From: Methylibium sp. | GTDB lineage: Bacteria; Pseudomonadota; Gammaproteobacteria; Burkholderiales; Burkholderiaceae_C | Direction: 5' to 3' | NCBI GenBank assembly: GCA_013824165.1 | Contig: PNNH01000077.1 | Location: forward strand, 1 to 48,969 | Length of the DNA: 48,969 nt | Part shown: positions 27,201 to 35,100 of the stretch, one piece after another | How positions within the stretch are numbered: position 1 is the stretch's first letter | How the letters are laid out: each line of letters starts with the position of its first letter | Notes under the pieces: model-generated | Database searches by the model: none | Told to the model about the DNA's origin: nothing | The model's input: the letters and a program-made list of their open reading frames with translations, nothing else | Made by a program: the position numbers and the translations under genes

Positions 27201-27297
27201 GCTGAGTCGGCATCATCGCCTGAGCCGAGGAACGTGGGGGGGGCTCGGGCCGTGGCGCCAGAGCATCGCGGGGCGCGCTCGCTGCGGTTTCAGCCAT
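24241..27297 (-). CDS. Large winged-helix/STAND-ATPase transcriptional regulator
   Basis: About 1018 aa. The chosen ATG (27295-27297) lies 8 bp inside the end of the AraC-type gene; MNDVQSQ further on is an alternative start. An OmpR-type winged helix (around ALLTALLQRPNAVIRSVELL to VHRRGYVLTA) is followed by a FVGREPQL linker and an AAA/STAND ATPase with Walker A GPAGVGKST and Walker B LMLLEDTHWAD. About 500 residues of TPR-like helices complete it. Such proteins bind DNA in an ATP- and ligand-dependent way. The targets are unknown. It is coupled to the AraC-type regulator. Confidence 0.87.
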   Translation of the reverse strand: MAETAASAPRDALAPRPEPPPRSSAQAMMPTQPSALPPTQPMNDVQSQAHKVRWRAGLCTVDLERQMLLRGGVPVRLRPKAWALLTALLQRPNAVIRSVELLDALWPRQSIQPKALVNVISELRVALGDSGALRSVHRRGYVLTATSETGADATPRTPSAPVADTCGASAAFVGREPQLRALRECMARALQKQLQIVEVVGPAGVGKSTMVERWAADVVAQGNCTVLRGRAVELAGEREPFGPLLQMLEGYTRTADSKAIKDDLRRLAPCWLAQLPGLLSEAELGQLRQELYRTGTGRMLREAVSLIEHWSAQMPLLMLLEDTHWADTATLDLLGMLSQSTSALRLMLVMTRRQQPGSAATVSPVPGLHRAFSADRGQVLTLAGLEADAIEAYLGIRCPAVTEAHVLGRQLAEITGGLPLFLKLVVDGLLAVVPPPHGKLAAEMKHRAVPGQLRHHVLDRAASLPVESRAVLDVACCMVVPVPLPILAYVLDLPEAEVQAHCAQLVKLGLLQAGPKLLPWRDGRLVRAYGFAHALYRDVFHGELGHDLLMALNRRMAAALQDPSSQQQAASAAQLAMVYEQADMHAEAAAALRLSCMRSLGRFATRHAVSALQDALRHLEQLPDSHETRILRLETCWDLARLLLLERSPTCFEVEAMRDRILQLAPQIDTARARFLLHGTRYMRAIYSARADLARGPLQDFMQAGQHLGEHERALTHVCRGGLAMAECHLAECRAAFEACLSLPLAGSGMAGNDVHVLAASQLVWTLAMTGEFDAFIERAASLEAEVRAGRSRYLLKTVLLWVGEAMRLLDCSPAAARYYGELLSLCDEHDRVTFGLEAGLGLQACLDPAQRDVQVLQGLATRHHHRGPAWSDHVLSTLLLPALISQARLAEAKAVLADLSKVEQQWPFYQSERLRLEGDLEQAQGREAAAQGLWHQALEFDSANGYLPGLLRCLERLPAQPTGNADPRVAQARAQALTTLTLARLDHPDLSPLRVRRDELRAAAALDCPPTPTHQLS

Positions 27298-28726
27298 CCG
27301 TGCGCTCCAGGAGGCGTTGACCGAGAGTGTGCCGGTACGCGCGAACGCTCTGTCCGGTAAGCCGTTTGAATTCGCGGCCCATCGCCGTGATGCTGGTGTA
27401 ACCCAGGTCCTGCGCAATGGCCCCGACGGTTTCGCCGGGCAGCTGCAGGCGGGCCGTGATTCTTGCAAGGCGCGCGCGTTGAAGATACTGCGCGACACTG
27501 CAGTTCATGGTGGAGCGGAATGCCAGCTCGACCGTTCGGCGCGACACGCCGCAGGCCTGGGCGACATCGCTTGTACCTGTGCGCCGGGTGACCTGCGCGG
27601 CGATGTAGAGGCAGGCCTTCTGTACATGCAGCGCTGCCGGGCCCTGGCCCCCTGCGGCAGGGAGGGGGCTCGCCTGAATTTCATTCGAACCGAGCCAGCG
27701 CCCTCCCATGGGAAGGTCGCTCAGGGCTTGCAGTCGAACCTCCTGGGAGCGGCAACGACACAAGGCTTCGTAAGCGCCCTGCATATCGCCTTGCTCGGCC
27801 AGAAGCTCAGCCAATTCGATGCTGCTCAGCATGGTGACACGATGCGCACCCGTCGGCTCAGCCATCAGAAGCGCTAAACGATGGCAATCAATGGCCCTGC
27901 ATCTGTTCTCTGCGATCCGGTTGGCCACGCCCAGCCAGAGCCAGAGTTCAGCCGTGGCTGCTGAGAGCATTTGCTTTGCCAAGGCCTGCATCGAGCTTGT
28001 CAGCGCTTCGCGTCCGTGACCGACCTCCGCATGCGCCAGCGAGCACAGGGCATGTGCCTCATGACATGCCGGCAGGTCTTGAACAGTCACCCACGACAAG
28101 ACATCGAGAAGGATTTTCCTCAGCTCCGGCGGTGCGCTCAATTCATCCGCCGACATTCGAGCGCCCAGCGCCGCAGGCCGCCCGGTGACACGCCAGAACT
28201 GTGCCAGCAGCAGCTGCAGCAGATCGTTGACGAGCCATGCGCGATCACGGCGTGTGAGTTCCGAGGCGCAAGACCGCGCAAGCGGCACAAGATGGCGGGT
28301 GTCCTGCGCCACTGCGGCCCCCGCGCCCAGGTCCATTCTGGCGAGCGCCGCGAGCACCTTGCAGGTGAGGACGATCCTTGGATGCTTGTCATCCAAGGCG
28401 TCAGCTTCCTCCAGCAACGCCAGGGCCTCGCGCGCATGGCCTGCAGCCAACAGATGGCGGGCCGCCTCTCGCCTTGCAATGAGCCGGTGAAGGTCCGAGC
28501 CGGCGGCCAGCTTCCAAGCTCGCCCCAGATCGCCAAGCATTGCGGGAATGTCCCGTTCCCGATGCGCCATGCCCAGCAAGAGTCTTGCTTCGATCCGCCC
28601 AGCCGGCGTCAGCCCATCGGCACCCAGCTGCGCCAGACGAGTCAGCGCCGCCGAAGGTAGCTGGCCATGGTGATGGAAGTGAAGCTGTGTGTCGTCAAAC
28701 CACTTTCGGTCTTGCAGAGCAGACAT
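27290..28726 (-). CDS. AraC-type regulator with long TPR-like N-terminus
   Basis: 478 aa from the ATG at 28724-28726; in-frame alternatives reach 28966. The C-terminal 100 residues carry the two-HTH AraC domain (TSDVAQACGVSRRTVELAF and AIAQDLGYTSITAMGREFKR). The N-terminal 350 or so residues are helical and repeat-like (ARHLLAAGHAREALALLEEA) rather than the usual cupin. Its stop overlaps the start of the ATPase regulator by 8 bp. It is divergent from a histidine kinase over a palindrome-rich promoter. Ligand and targets are unknown. Confidence 0.85.
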   Translation of the reverse strand: MSALQDRKWFDDTQLHFHHHGQLPSAALTRLAQLGADGLTPAGRIEARLLLGMAHRERDIPAMLGDLGRAWKLAAGSDLHRLIARREAARHLLAAGHAREALALLEEADALDDKHPRIVLTCKVLAALARMDLGAGAAVAQDTRHLVPLARSCASELTRRDRAWLVNDLLQLLLAQFWRVTGRPAALGARMSADELSAPPELRKILLDVLSWVTVQDLPACHEAHALCSLAHAEVGHGREALTSSMQALAKQMLSAATAELWLWLGVANRIAENRCRAIDCHRLALLMAEPTGAHRVTMLSSIELAELLAEQGDMQGAYEALCRCRSQEVRLQALSDLPMGGRWLGSNEIQASPLPAAGGQGPAALHVQKACLYIAAQVTRRTGTSDVAQACGVSRRTVELAFRSTMNCSVAQYLQRARLARITARLQLPGETVGAIAQDLGYTSITAMGREFKRLTGQSVRAYRHTLGQRLLERTDG

Positions 28727-28949
28727 CCGATTCTGTAAATTTGAAAAGGGAACTCCGTTGCAGAGCATTCGGCAGTCGGCGCCGACCTCGCAGGACCCAC
28801 AGCAAATGGCTACTGAAATTTCAGCGGAGCGTAGTGTCTTCAACGTACCGAATTGCCTCGAAATTGCCTTGAAAGGGCATGAGAAGGCGCCACTGGGCGG
28901 GCGCGCTTCATCCTGTATGCAAGCATCCGAGCCAGCTGGAGGCACAAAG
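28727..28949. promoter_or_regulatory. Divergent regulatory region with palindromes and direct repeats
   Basis: It separates the AraC-type regulator from the histidine kinase. It holds two perfect 12-bp palindromes, GTCGGCGCCGAC (28775-28786) and CTGAAATTTCAG (28813-28824), and two copies of AATTGCCT, 28851-28858 and 28862-28869, 11 bp apart. AraC proteins often bind such direct repeats, so autoregulation and control of the kinase are plausible. The kinase ribosome-binding site GGAGG is at 28938-28942. Confidence 0.6.
28853..28886. repeat. 34-nt dispersed repeat, copy 1
   Basis: This segment matches 34310-34343 at 28 of 34 positions without gaps. Both copies contain two TTGCC half-sites 11 bp apart, then TGAAA and GCATGAGAAG. 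See the second copy. No further copy was seen by eye. Confidence 0.6.
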
Positions 28950-29918
28950 ATGAACAACGGCTGCACAAAATGTCAGGCACTTGACGGTACGGCTGTTTGT
29001 GGGGACAGATGCCAGCGCACTGGTAGGGTGGATGGGTCAGTTGGCAGCCCCGCCGGGCGGTGGCGGGCTTGGCGCGACCAACTGCTTCAGTTCATGTCGA
29101 AAAACGCGCCGCCTCCGACACGGGCAGGGACCACATCGGTGATGGATGAAGTCCTTCACTCTGTCGATGTTGTGCGCCCGGAACTGGCCCGCAGGTATGT
29201 GGCCCATGAACTTCGCTCGCACCTGGGCATCGTGATAAGTGTGGCGAGGCTGCTGGACGCGGACAACTCCGAGCCGAGAGTGGCCAGGCTCAAACTGATG
29301 GCCGCCCTGCGTGGGTCTGCTGATTTGCTTGTTCGGCTGCTGGATGACTGGGCCGGTTCGGGCACCGCAGGACCCCACGCAGGCTTCAAGTTTGAGTTCG
29401 CTGAACTGGAGCTATCGAGTTGGCTGAACTCCTGGCGATGCAACTACCTGGTCAGCGCGGTCGACCCTTCGTCGTTCGACGATGCCAAGCTGAGATTGAA
29501 GCTGCTCGACCCGCTCGCCCGGATCGTGGTCGATCCCGATCGACTCAGTCAGTGCCTTCTGAACTTGGTCAGCAACGCCTTCAAGTACGGCAACGGCGCC
29601 CAAGGCGTGGTGATCGAGGTCGACAGGCGCGGGAACGAGATCTTCATATCGGTCGTCGACAGCGGTCCGGGTTTGGCCGCCGAGCAGGTCAGCCAATTGT
29701 TTCAACCGTTCATGCGGCTGAGGCAGAACCCTTGCGTGCCGGGTCAGGGCCTGGGGCTCTCGCTGACCAGACTCTTGGCGGGCGCTATGCAGGGGCGCGT
29801 CGAGGCGCACAGCGTGCTGGGATCCGGCTCGCGGTTCACTCTGGTGTTTCCGGCAGCGGAGCAGACGGAGATTCATAGCGGCTCCGACGCTGGAACTCGT
29901 CACTCCACTTGCTCGTAG
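28950..29918 (+). CDS. Soluble sensor histidine kinase with N-terminal four-Cys cluster
   Basis: 322 aa, no membrane segment. The HisKA H-box has His86 in YVAHELRSHLG, the N-box Asn209 in LVSNAFKYG, the G1 box DSGPG at 237-241 and the G2 box GQGLGL at 265-270, so it should be an active kinase. The N-terminus has Cys5, Cys8, Cys17 and Cys21 (CxxC-x8-CxxxC), a possible metal- or redox-sensing motif. Start 28950 is backed by GGAGG at 7-bp spacing; the frame is open back to 28689. No response regulator is adjacent. Confidence 0.87.
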   Translation: MNNGCTKCQALDGTAVCGDRCQRTGRVDGSVGSPAGRWRAWRDQLLQFMSKNAPPPTRAGTTSVMDEVLHSVDVVRPELARRYVAHELRSHLGIVISVARLLDADNSEPRVARLKLMAALRGSADLLVRLLDDWAGSGTAGPHAGFKFEFAELELSSWLNSWRCNYLVSAVDPSSFDDAKLRLKLLDPLARIVVDPDRLSQCLLNLVSNAFKYGNGAQGVVIEVDRRGNEIFISVVDSGPGLAAEQVSQLFQPFMRLRQNPCVPGQGLGLSLTRLLAGAMQGRVEAHSVLGSGSRFTLVFPAAEQTEIHSGSDAGTRHSTCS

Positions 29919-30095
29919 TGCTTGGCTGCCTCTCTCGCAGGGGTGGTTGTGTCCCAAGCGGCCCACACCCCGATCCAGCGTCCCCGCAGACCAACTCCCT
30001 AGGTCAACAGGCCTAATACAAGCTGCCGCGCTTGTGCACTGCCGGCCATCTCAACGTCGGCTTCCCCTCCTGGCTCATGACTCAATCGGTATGGC

Positions 30096-32792
30096 TCAAT
30101 GAGGGATGCTCACCGTTCGTGAGCGCCAAGCGGCCAGGAAACGTGTGCACTCTTCTTGATTGATGGGCTTGCTGATGTGGTAACCCTGAGCCGTGTCGCA
30201 GCCGAGACGACGCAGGACTTCCAGTTGGGCAGCTGATTCCACGCCCTCTGCCACGACGCTGATCCCAAGGCTGCGCGCCAACTGGATGGCCCCGGTGCAA
30301 ATGGCCGCATCGTTGGTATCGGTCTCGATGTCAGCCACGAAGCTGCGATCCAGTTTCAGGCAGCTCAGTGGCAGTTGCTTCAAATAGGCGAGGTTGGAGT
30401 AGCCGGTGCCGAAGTCGTCGATGGTCAACATCACCCCGAGCTTGCGCAGTTCGTTCAGCAGTCGCGCAATGCGCTCGGGGTCGTCCATGGCGACGGTTTC
30501 CGTCAGCTCCAGCTCGAGGGCTTGGCCAGGAACCCGGTGGCGCTGCAGCGCCTGGGCGACAATGTCGACGATGCCGCCGTGGCGCAACTGTTGGGCCGAC
30601 ACGTTCACCGCCACGCGCAGCGAAGGGTGGCATTCGCGCCGCCAGAAGGCCAATTGCCTCAGCGCTTCGTCCAGCACCCACGCACCGATGACTTCGATCT
30701 GCCCGGTCTCTTCGGCCACGGGAATGAACTTCGCAGGTGGCAAGTGACCCAGCACCGGGTGGCACCAGCGCACCAAGGCTTCTACGGCAATGATGTGGTC
30801 GCTGGACAGGTTCAATTGCGGCTGGTAGTGCAGAAAGAGCTCACCCCGGTCGACAGCCCCCCGCAGGCCCGCCTCCAAGGCCTGCCTTTCTTCTGTGGCC
30901 TGCCTCATGGCAGGGGTGAAGAACTGGAAGTTGTTGCGACCCGCGTCTTTGGCGTGGTACATCGCCGCATCGGCGCTCTTCATCAGGGCTTCGCCGTCGA
31001 CGCCATCTGCCGGGCACATGGCTATGCCGATGCTGGGCGTGGAATGCAGCTCGTGGCCTTGTACCCGGTAGGGCTGACCCAGGCTATGAATGACCTTTTG
31101 TGCCACGGCGGCGGCGGCCGCGGCGCCGTTCAGGCCGAGGCCCGTCAGCACCAGCACGAACTCGTCGCCGCCCAGCCGCGCCACGATGTCGCTGTCTCGA
31201 ACCAGTGCTTTCAGCCTGCGTGCCACCTCCACCAGCAGGCCGTCCCCTACAGCGTGGCCGAGCGTGTCGTTGATGTACTTGAAGCGATCCATGTCGATGA
31301 ACAGCATGGCCATCTCGCCGCCGTTGCGCCTGACCGCTGACAAAGCTTGTTCCAACCTGCCTTGCAGGTGCGTGCGATTGGGCAGCTGTGTCAGTGAGTC
31401 GTGATGCGCGAGGTGACGCATGCGCTCCTCGACGCGCTTGACGGCCGAGATGTCGGTCGAGGTGGCCACGTAGTGGCTGATGACGCCGGCCGCGCTGCGA
31501 ATCGCGGAGACCGAGGTCCACTTGGCGTACTCGCGGCCGTCCTTCGCGACTACCCAGAGCTCCCCGCGCCAGAAGCCATCGTCCGCCAAGCGCCTTTGCA
31601 GCTGTGTGAGGAACTCTCGCGTCATCCGCACACTGTTCAGCTGGTGCACCGGCCGGCCCACGACCTCAGCAGCGCTGTAGCCGGTTTCCCTTTCGAAGGC
31701 GGGGTTCACTTCGACGAAGTGCATGCGCTCGTCCAGGACGATCATGCTCTCGCCGCTGCTGGAGAAGAGCTTCACGAGCAGATCGATGCGCTGGCGCGCT
31801 TGCTGGTTCTTCTCGATCAGCCGCCAGAACGTCGAGCCGCTGGCGCCGTACAACAGCAGCAGGATCGCCCAGAACGTGCCGAACGTGTAGAGCTCCAGGC
31901 GCCAACCGGCCATGAAGCTCTCGCGGTCGATCCCCGCCAGTGCAATCAGCGGGGCTTGGCCCAGCTGGCGAAAGCTGTAGCTTCGTGCTCGTCCGTCCCC
32001 CGGGCTGACCGTGCGGTAGCTGCCTGCGGTCTGGCCGCTGAACACCAGTTCCCGGAGCTCCTGAGACGCAGGGCATGCATTGTCGGCGCAAGCCTTGACC
32101 TTGGCCTGCGAGGTTGAAGCCATCGCCAGCAGCTCCAGCTCGCTGTCGCGCAAGGCCACCAGACCGTGCGGGCCGGTGTCGAACACCTGCAACTGCCGAA
32201 CAAAATAGTCCAGATGCAGGGCGATCGTCACGCTGCCGGCAAAGCCGCCGTCGAGTCGTCGGTAGCGCCGGCTGAACGAGATGATCTTCGCGCTGTCCAG
32301 CTTGCTTCGCAGCACACTGCTCATCAGCATCCCGGCGTCAGGCTGGGTACGCTGGGTCTGAAACCACGCGCGGTCGCCAAAGCTCATGCGGGGACCGTCG
32401 GCGTTCTTGCCCAGTATCACCAGGCCGTGCTCATCGGTCACGCGTATGCCTTCGGCCATCGGCAACAGCCGAGCCTGCGTTCGGATGTAGGCATTCAACT
32501 CGGCCGCCCGCAGCCGCCCGGCCACGAGCTGGGTCTCCAAGTGTTCCACCAGCGAGATCAGGCCATGGTCAATTCTGGCGATGTCAACGGAAAGGCTGCG
32601 CGCTACGCTTTCAGCCAGCTGCTGGTTGTGCCGCTCGGCGCGCGCTTCGTACTCTGCACGCCGATGCTCCAGCAGGTAGGCACTAAAGGCTGCCAGCAGC
32701 AGCAGCGGCAAGAGTACGGCTGCGAGCACCAAGGCATGCAGCCTGCCATGGCGCGGCTGCTTCTGGAGATGCTGGGTTGTCGATCGGATCAT
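30096..32792 (-). CDS. Membrane sensor PAS-GGDEF-EAL protein
   Basis: 898 aa. TM1 at about 20-42, a periplasmic sensor of about 260 residues (Cache-like, with a paired-Cys loop CADNAC), TM2 near 303-322, a PAS domain (LDERMHFVEVNPAFERETGY), then GGDEF (RLGGDEF, with inhibitory site RDSD five residues before) and EAL (AVEALVRW, ELTET, DDFGTGYS, KLDRSFV). Both enzyme halves keep their key residues, so it may make and degrade c-di-GMP, with the balance set by the sensor. It is preceded by the decayed chemotaxis fragments. Confidence 0.93.
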   Translation of the reverse strand: MIRSTTQHLQKQPRHGRLHALVLAAVLLPLLLLAAFSAYLLEHRRAEYEARAERHNQQLAESVARSLSVDIARIDHGLISLVEHLETQLVAGRLRAAELNAYIRTQARLLPMAEGIRVTDEHGLVILGKNADGPRMSFGDRAWFQTQRTQPDAGMLMSSVLRSKLDSAKIISFSRRYRRLDGGFAGSVTIALHLDYFVRQLQVFDTGPHGLVALRDSELELLAMASTSQAKVKACADNACPASQELRELVFSGQTAGSYRTVSPGDGRARSYSFRQLGQAPLIALAGIDRESFMAGWRLELYTFGTFWAILLLLYGASGSTFWRLIEKNQQARQRIDLLVKLFSSSGESMIVLDERMHFVEVNPAFERETGYSAAEVVGRPVHQLNSVRMTREFLTQLQRRLADDGFWRGELWVVAKDGREYAKWTSVSAIRSAAGVISHYVATSTDISAVKRVEERMRHLAHHDSLTQLPNRTHLQGRLEQALSAVRRNGGEMAMLFIDMDRFKYINDTLGHAVGDGLLVEVARRLKALVRDSDIVARLGGDEFVLVLTGLGLNGAAAAAAVAQKVIHSLGQPYRVQGHELHSTPSIGIAMCPADGVDGEALMKSADAAMYHAKDAGRNNFQFFTPAMRQATEERQALEAGLRGAVDRGELFLHYQPQLNLSSDHIIAVEALVRWCHPVLGHLPPAKFIPVAEETGQIEVIGAWVLDEALRQLAFWRRECHPSLRVAVNVSAQQLRHGGIVDIVAQALQRHRVPGQALELELTETVAMDDPERIARLLNELRKLGVMLTIDDFGTGYSNLAYLKQLPLSCLKLDRSFVADIETDTNDAAICTGAIQLARSLGISVVAEGVESAAQLEVLRRLGCDTAQGYHISKPINQEECTRFLAAWRSRTVSIPH

Positions 32793-32859
32793 CGGGCTCT
32801 GTGCCTAGCGGTGCGCAGAACCCTGACATCGGTGGGGGCATGCGCTCCGATCTTGTCGT

Positions 32860-33419
32860 TCATTGCCACGGCTTCTCCGCCAGCCCGAGTCCGGCGCTGC
32901 TCATCGTTCTCTCGATGTCCAGCGGGATGAACCTGCGCTCAAGCTCCCGGCTCTGGATGCAGCCTATGCCGATGATGTGCTGCGTCTCCGCCGTGCGGCT
33001 CATCTCCGGCGCCGGCTTGATGTGCTCTGTACCCAGGCGCAGGACTTCGGACACCGAGTCCACCAAGGCGCCGATCAAACGGTCATCCTCGTTCGGCATG
33101 ATGAGCACCGTCAGTTGATTGGAGTTGGCCCTCTCGCAGGCCAGCTCAAGCCGCAGGTCGATGATCGGCTCGATCACGCTGCGCAGTTCGAACACGACCT
33201 TGGAGTAGGGTGGAGCGTTGGCCATCCGGGGGGGCCTTTCGTAGCTGCGAGTCTCCTGTGCACGAAGGTGTGTTGATGCCGTGCTCCTCCTTGCCCAGCC
33301 GGAGGCTGTGGAACTTGCTGGGCACCTGCGCCACCGCAGGGGTGGCATTGAGAAGGCTGGTGCCAGTCCGCGCAGGGGGGCAACGCGGCAGTCATCTGCT
33401 CTTCCGTCAAGGGCCTCAT
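32860..33419 (-). pseudogene. Frameshifted cheW pseudogene
   Basis: CheW-like sequence is split over three frames. The N-terminal part (MRPLTEEQM) reads in one frame, then FHSLRLGKEEHGIN in a second, and RAQETRSYERPP through SSAGLGLAEKPWQ in a third. The breaks lie near 33330 and 33268-33273. Aligned by eye with the intact CheW at 21610-22170, the two share long stretches (VIEPIIDLRLELACE against [15 protein letters not shown]), so this is a decayed paralogue. Confidence 0.85.
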
Positions 33420-33605
33420 CGGGCCCTTCGGCAGGGCGGCGGGTAGTGGTCAGGTGGGGATGGACGGCGTTAGGACCATGCCCAGTCGTCGATCCGGGGC
33501 AAGGCCGCTTGAGGTGTATCGGTCGGCTCTGACTCGGCCGCTGTGGCGGCCTCCATCTCGGGCCTGCGGACCGGGCGCGTGCCCTTCCGGTCGGCGCCGC
33601 GACGC

Positions 33606-34061
33606 TCATGCTGCGCTGCGCTCGCAGCTGGCCAGGCCTGTGGCCCGCGAGGCGGCTGTGTCCTCCTGCGCGAGCTTGAACTGTGACACCGGCTGCACCA
33701 GCTGCTGCGCCCTCAGGCTCTCAGCGGCGGCGCTTTCTTCCACTAACGCTGCAATCTGCTGGGTCACCTGATCCATCTGGCTGCCGGCATTGCCCACTTG
33801 CGCAATGCCGAAACTCTGCTCGATGCTGTCTCCGAGCTCGGTCCACTTGCTTGCCGTCATGCTGGGAATGCCACCATTCGCGTTGGATGCCTTGGCGGCG
33901 CTGATGACCACTGGGTTCGTCGCCCACTGAACGAGCTTGGCGCGGTACGTATCAATCAGCTTCTGCATTTCAGGTGTGATGGGCTCGGCTGAAGCACCCG
34001 TGCTGAAGCATGCGGCGGTTGAGAGGACTGCGCAAAGAGCAATGAGTCGACGACGGTTCAC
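33606..34061 (-). CDS. Chimeric remnant: periplasmic sensor N-terminus fused to chemoreceptor tail
   Basis: 151 aa from a GTG at 34061 with AAAGGAA upstream. Residues 1-77 or so carry a signal peptide (LIALCAVLSTAACF) and the start of a Burkholderiales periplasmic sensor (PDC/Cache-like) domain (EPITPEMQKLIDTYRAKLVQ). The rest, from the join near 33831, is a chemoreceptor end piece ([26 protein letters not shown]) with small deletions. The frame is intact across the join. It probably arose by deletion between two genes and is likely non-functional. Confidence 0.75.
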   Translation of the reverse strand: MNRRRLIALCAVLSTAACFSTGASAEPITPEMQKLIDTYRAKLVQWATNPVVISAAKASNANGGIPSMTASKWTELGDSIEQSFGIAQVGNAGSQMDQVTQQIAALVEESAAAESLRAQQLVQPVSQFKLAQEDTAASRATGLASCERSAA

Positions 34062-34388
34062 CTGAGATTCCTTTCGCGGAAAACAAAACGGAGAGCAGAT
34101 TCGTAGGCACTGACAAGGTGAGTTGGCTTGGTGGGCAGCGTGCTGCTCGGCAGGTTCCGGAGGTGACAATGTCGGCAAGCGGATGCTGAAGGCCAAGGCT
34201 CTTGTTGGCGCCTACCAAGTCGCAGTACGCAGCCCAACCGAGGGCGGCGTCGGTCGACACTTCGAGCCCGTAGTCGGTGTTGGCAGCTTATTGCGTGACT
34301 TGCGCACGCTTGCCTTGGAGTTGCCCTGAAACTGCATGAGAAGCATCCGAGATGCTTGGCGTACTGAGCACGCGTGCCAAGAGGCCCG
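34062..34388. other. Decayed sequence, no gene recognised
   Basis: Short frames on both strands resemble no family I know; part may be degraded MipA/OmpV sequence. It contains the second 34-nt repeat (34310-34343) and an adjoining hairpin, AAGCATC-CGA-GATGCTT (34341-34357). Confidence 0.5.
34310..34343. repeat. 34-nt dispersed repeat, copy 2
   Basis: It matches 28853-28886 at 28 of 34 positions, with the paired TTGCC half-sites 11 bp apart conserved. A perfect 7-bp hairpin (34341-34357) overlaps its right end. In copy 1 the element lies in a promoter region; here it lies in decayed DNA upstream of the chimera gene. Confidence 0.6.
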
Positions 34389-34625
34389 GCGCAAGTCCTG
34401 GGTGCTCGAGAAGTTGTATCCGAGGCCATTGGTGACGCTCGCGAACCGGCCCTCTGCCCATTGGTAGTCAAGCACGGGCAGAAGCCGCGAGCGGCATTCG
34501 TCGGAACCGGGGTACTCGGTGCCCGCCAGCACTGCCGCACGGATCAAGCCGCTGTCCTTTTCAGGTGCTGCGGCATTCAGGCGCACAGCAAGAATGGCCT
34601 GGGTTTCGGCCGATAGGGGGGGCAC
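34389..34625 (-). pseudogene. MipA/OmpV-family outer-membrane protein, N-terminal fragment
   Basis: The frame from the start at 34625 carries YPGSDECRSRLLPVLDYQW and VTNGLGYNFSSTQDLR, characteristic of MipA/OmpV scaffold or porin-like proteins. After about residue 79 the family match stops and the sequence is unrelated in every frame I read. No signal peptide is visible. About two thirds of the family length is missing. Confidence 0.75.
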
Positions 34626-34850
34626 GTTGGCTCAGAGGGAATCCAGGGGAATCTTCGGTAGCGCGGCCGGTCTCCCGGCAATCTCCGCGTTCTTCAACTT
34701 CGCCTTGCTTGGCATGCATATGCCTTGTCGATGTGCCGTGCCTCACGCACAAGACTGACAGGTCCGGCAAGGTGTACTCCTGAGGCACCAACCAAGCGCT
34801 CGGCCAACCGAGCTCGCCAGGCGCTGAAGATAGCCGCGATGAGCTTGTCG

Positions 34851-35084
34851 CGCAGCGACTCTGCGCTGGGCCCGTTATACCGCCGGCTGAGCGGGGGCAT
34901 GGATAAGCCGTTCGCCAACACCGGGACCGCGCACAAGCTGGCTCGCTTGGTGTACTTCAAGCTGACCCTTGGCGAACAGTTCGTCGATCAAGTTCAGCAG
35001 CACTACGAAGACCAGCAACGCCAGCGCAGCGTCGCCGCACTCAAGCGTCGCGCAGCTGCACTGTGCTTTCAACTCAACCCGACG
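34851..35084 (+). mobile_element. Transposase C-terminal remnant (IS110-like)
   Basis: The segment reads LGPLYRRLSGGMDKPF, then TGTAHKLARLVYFKLTLGEQ and a YEDQQRQRSV...LKRRAAALCFQL stretch, which resembles the C-terminal part of IS110-type transposases. The catalytic N-terminal part and insertion-sequence ends are missing, and the start lies within unrelated sequence. Family assignment is moderate. It sits at the boundary between decayed chromosome and the conjugation region. Confidence 0.6.
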
Positions 35085-35100
35085 ACGGCGGCCTCTCGAC

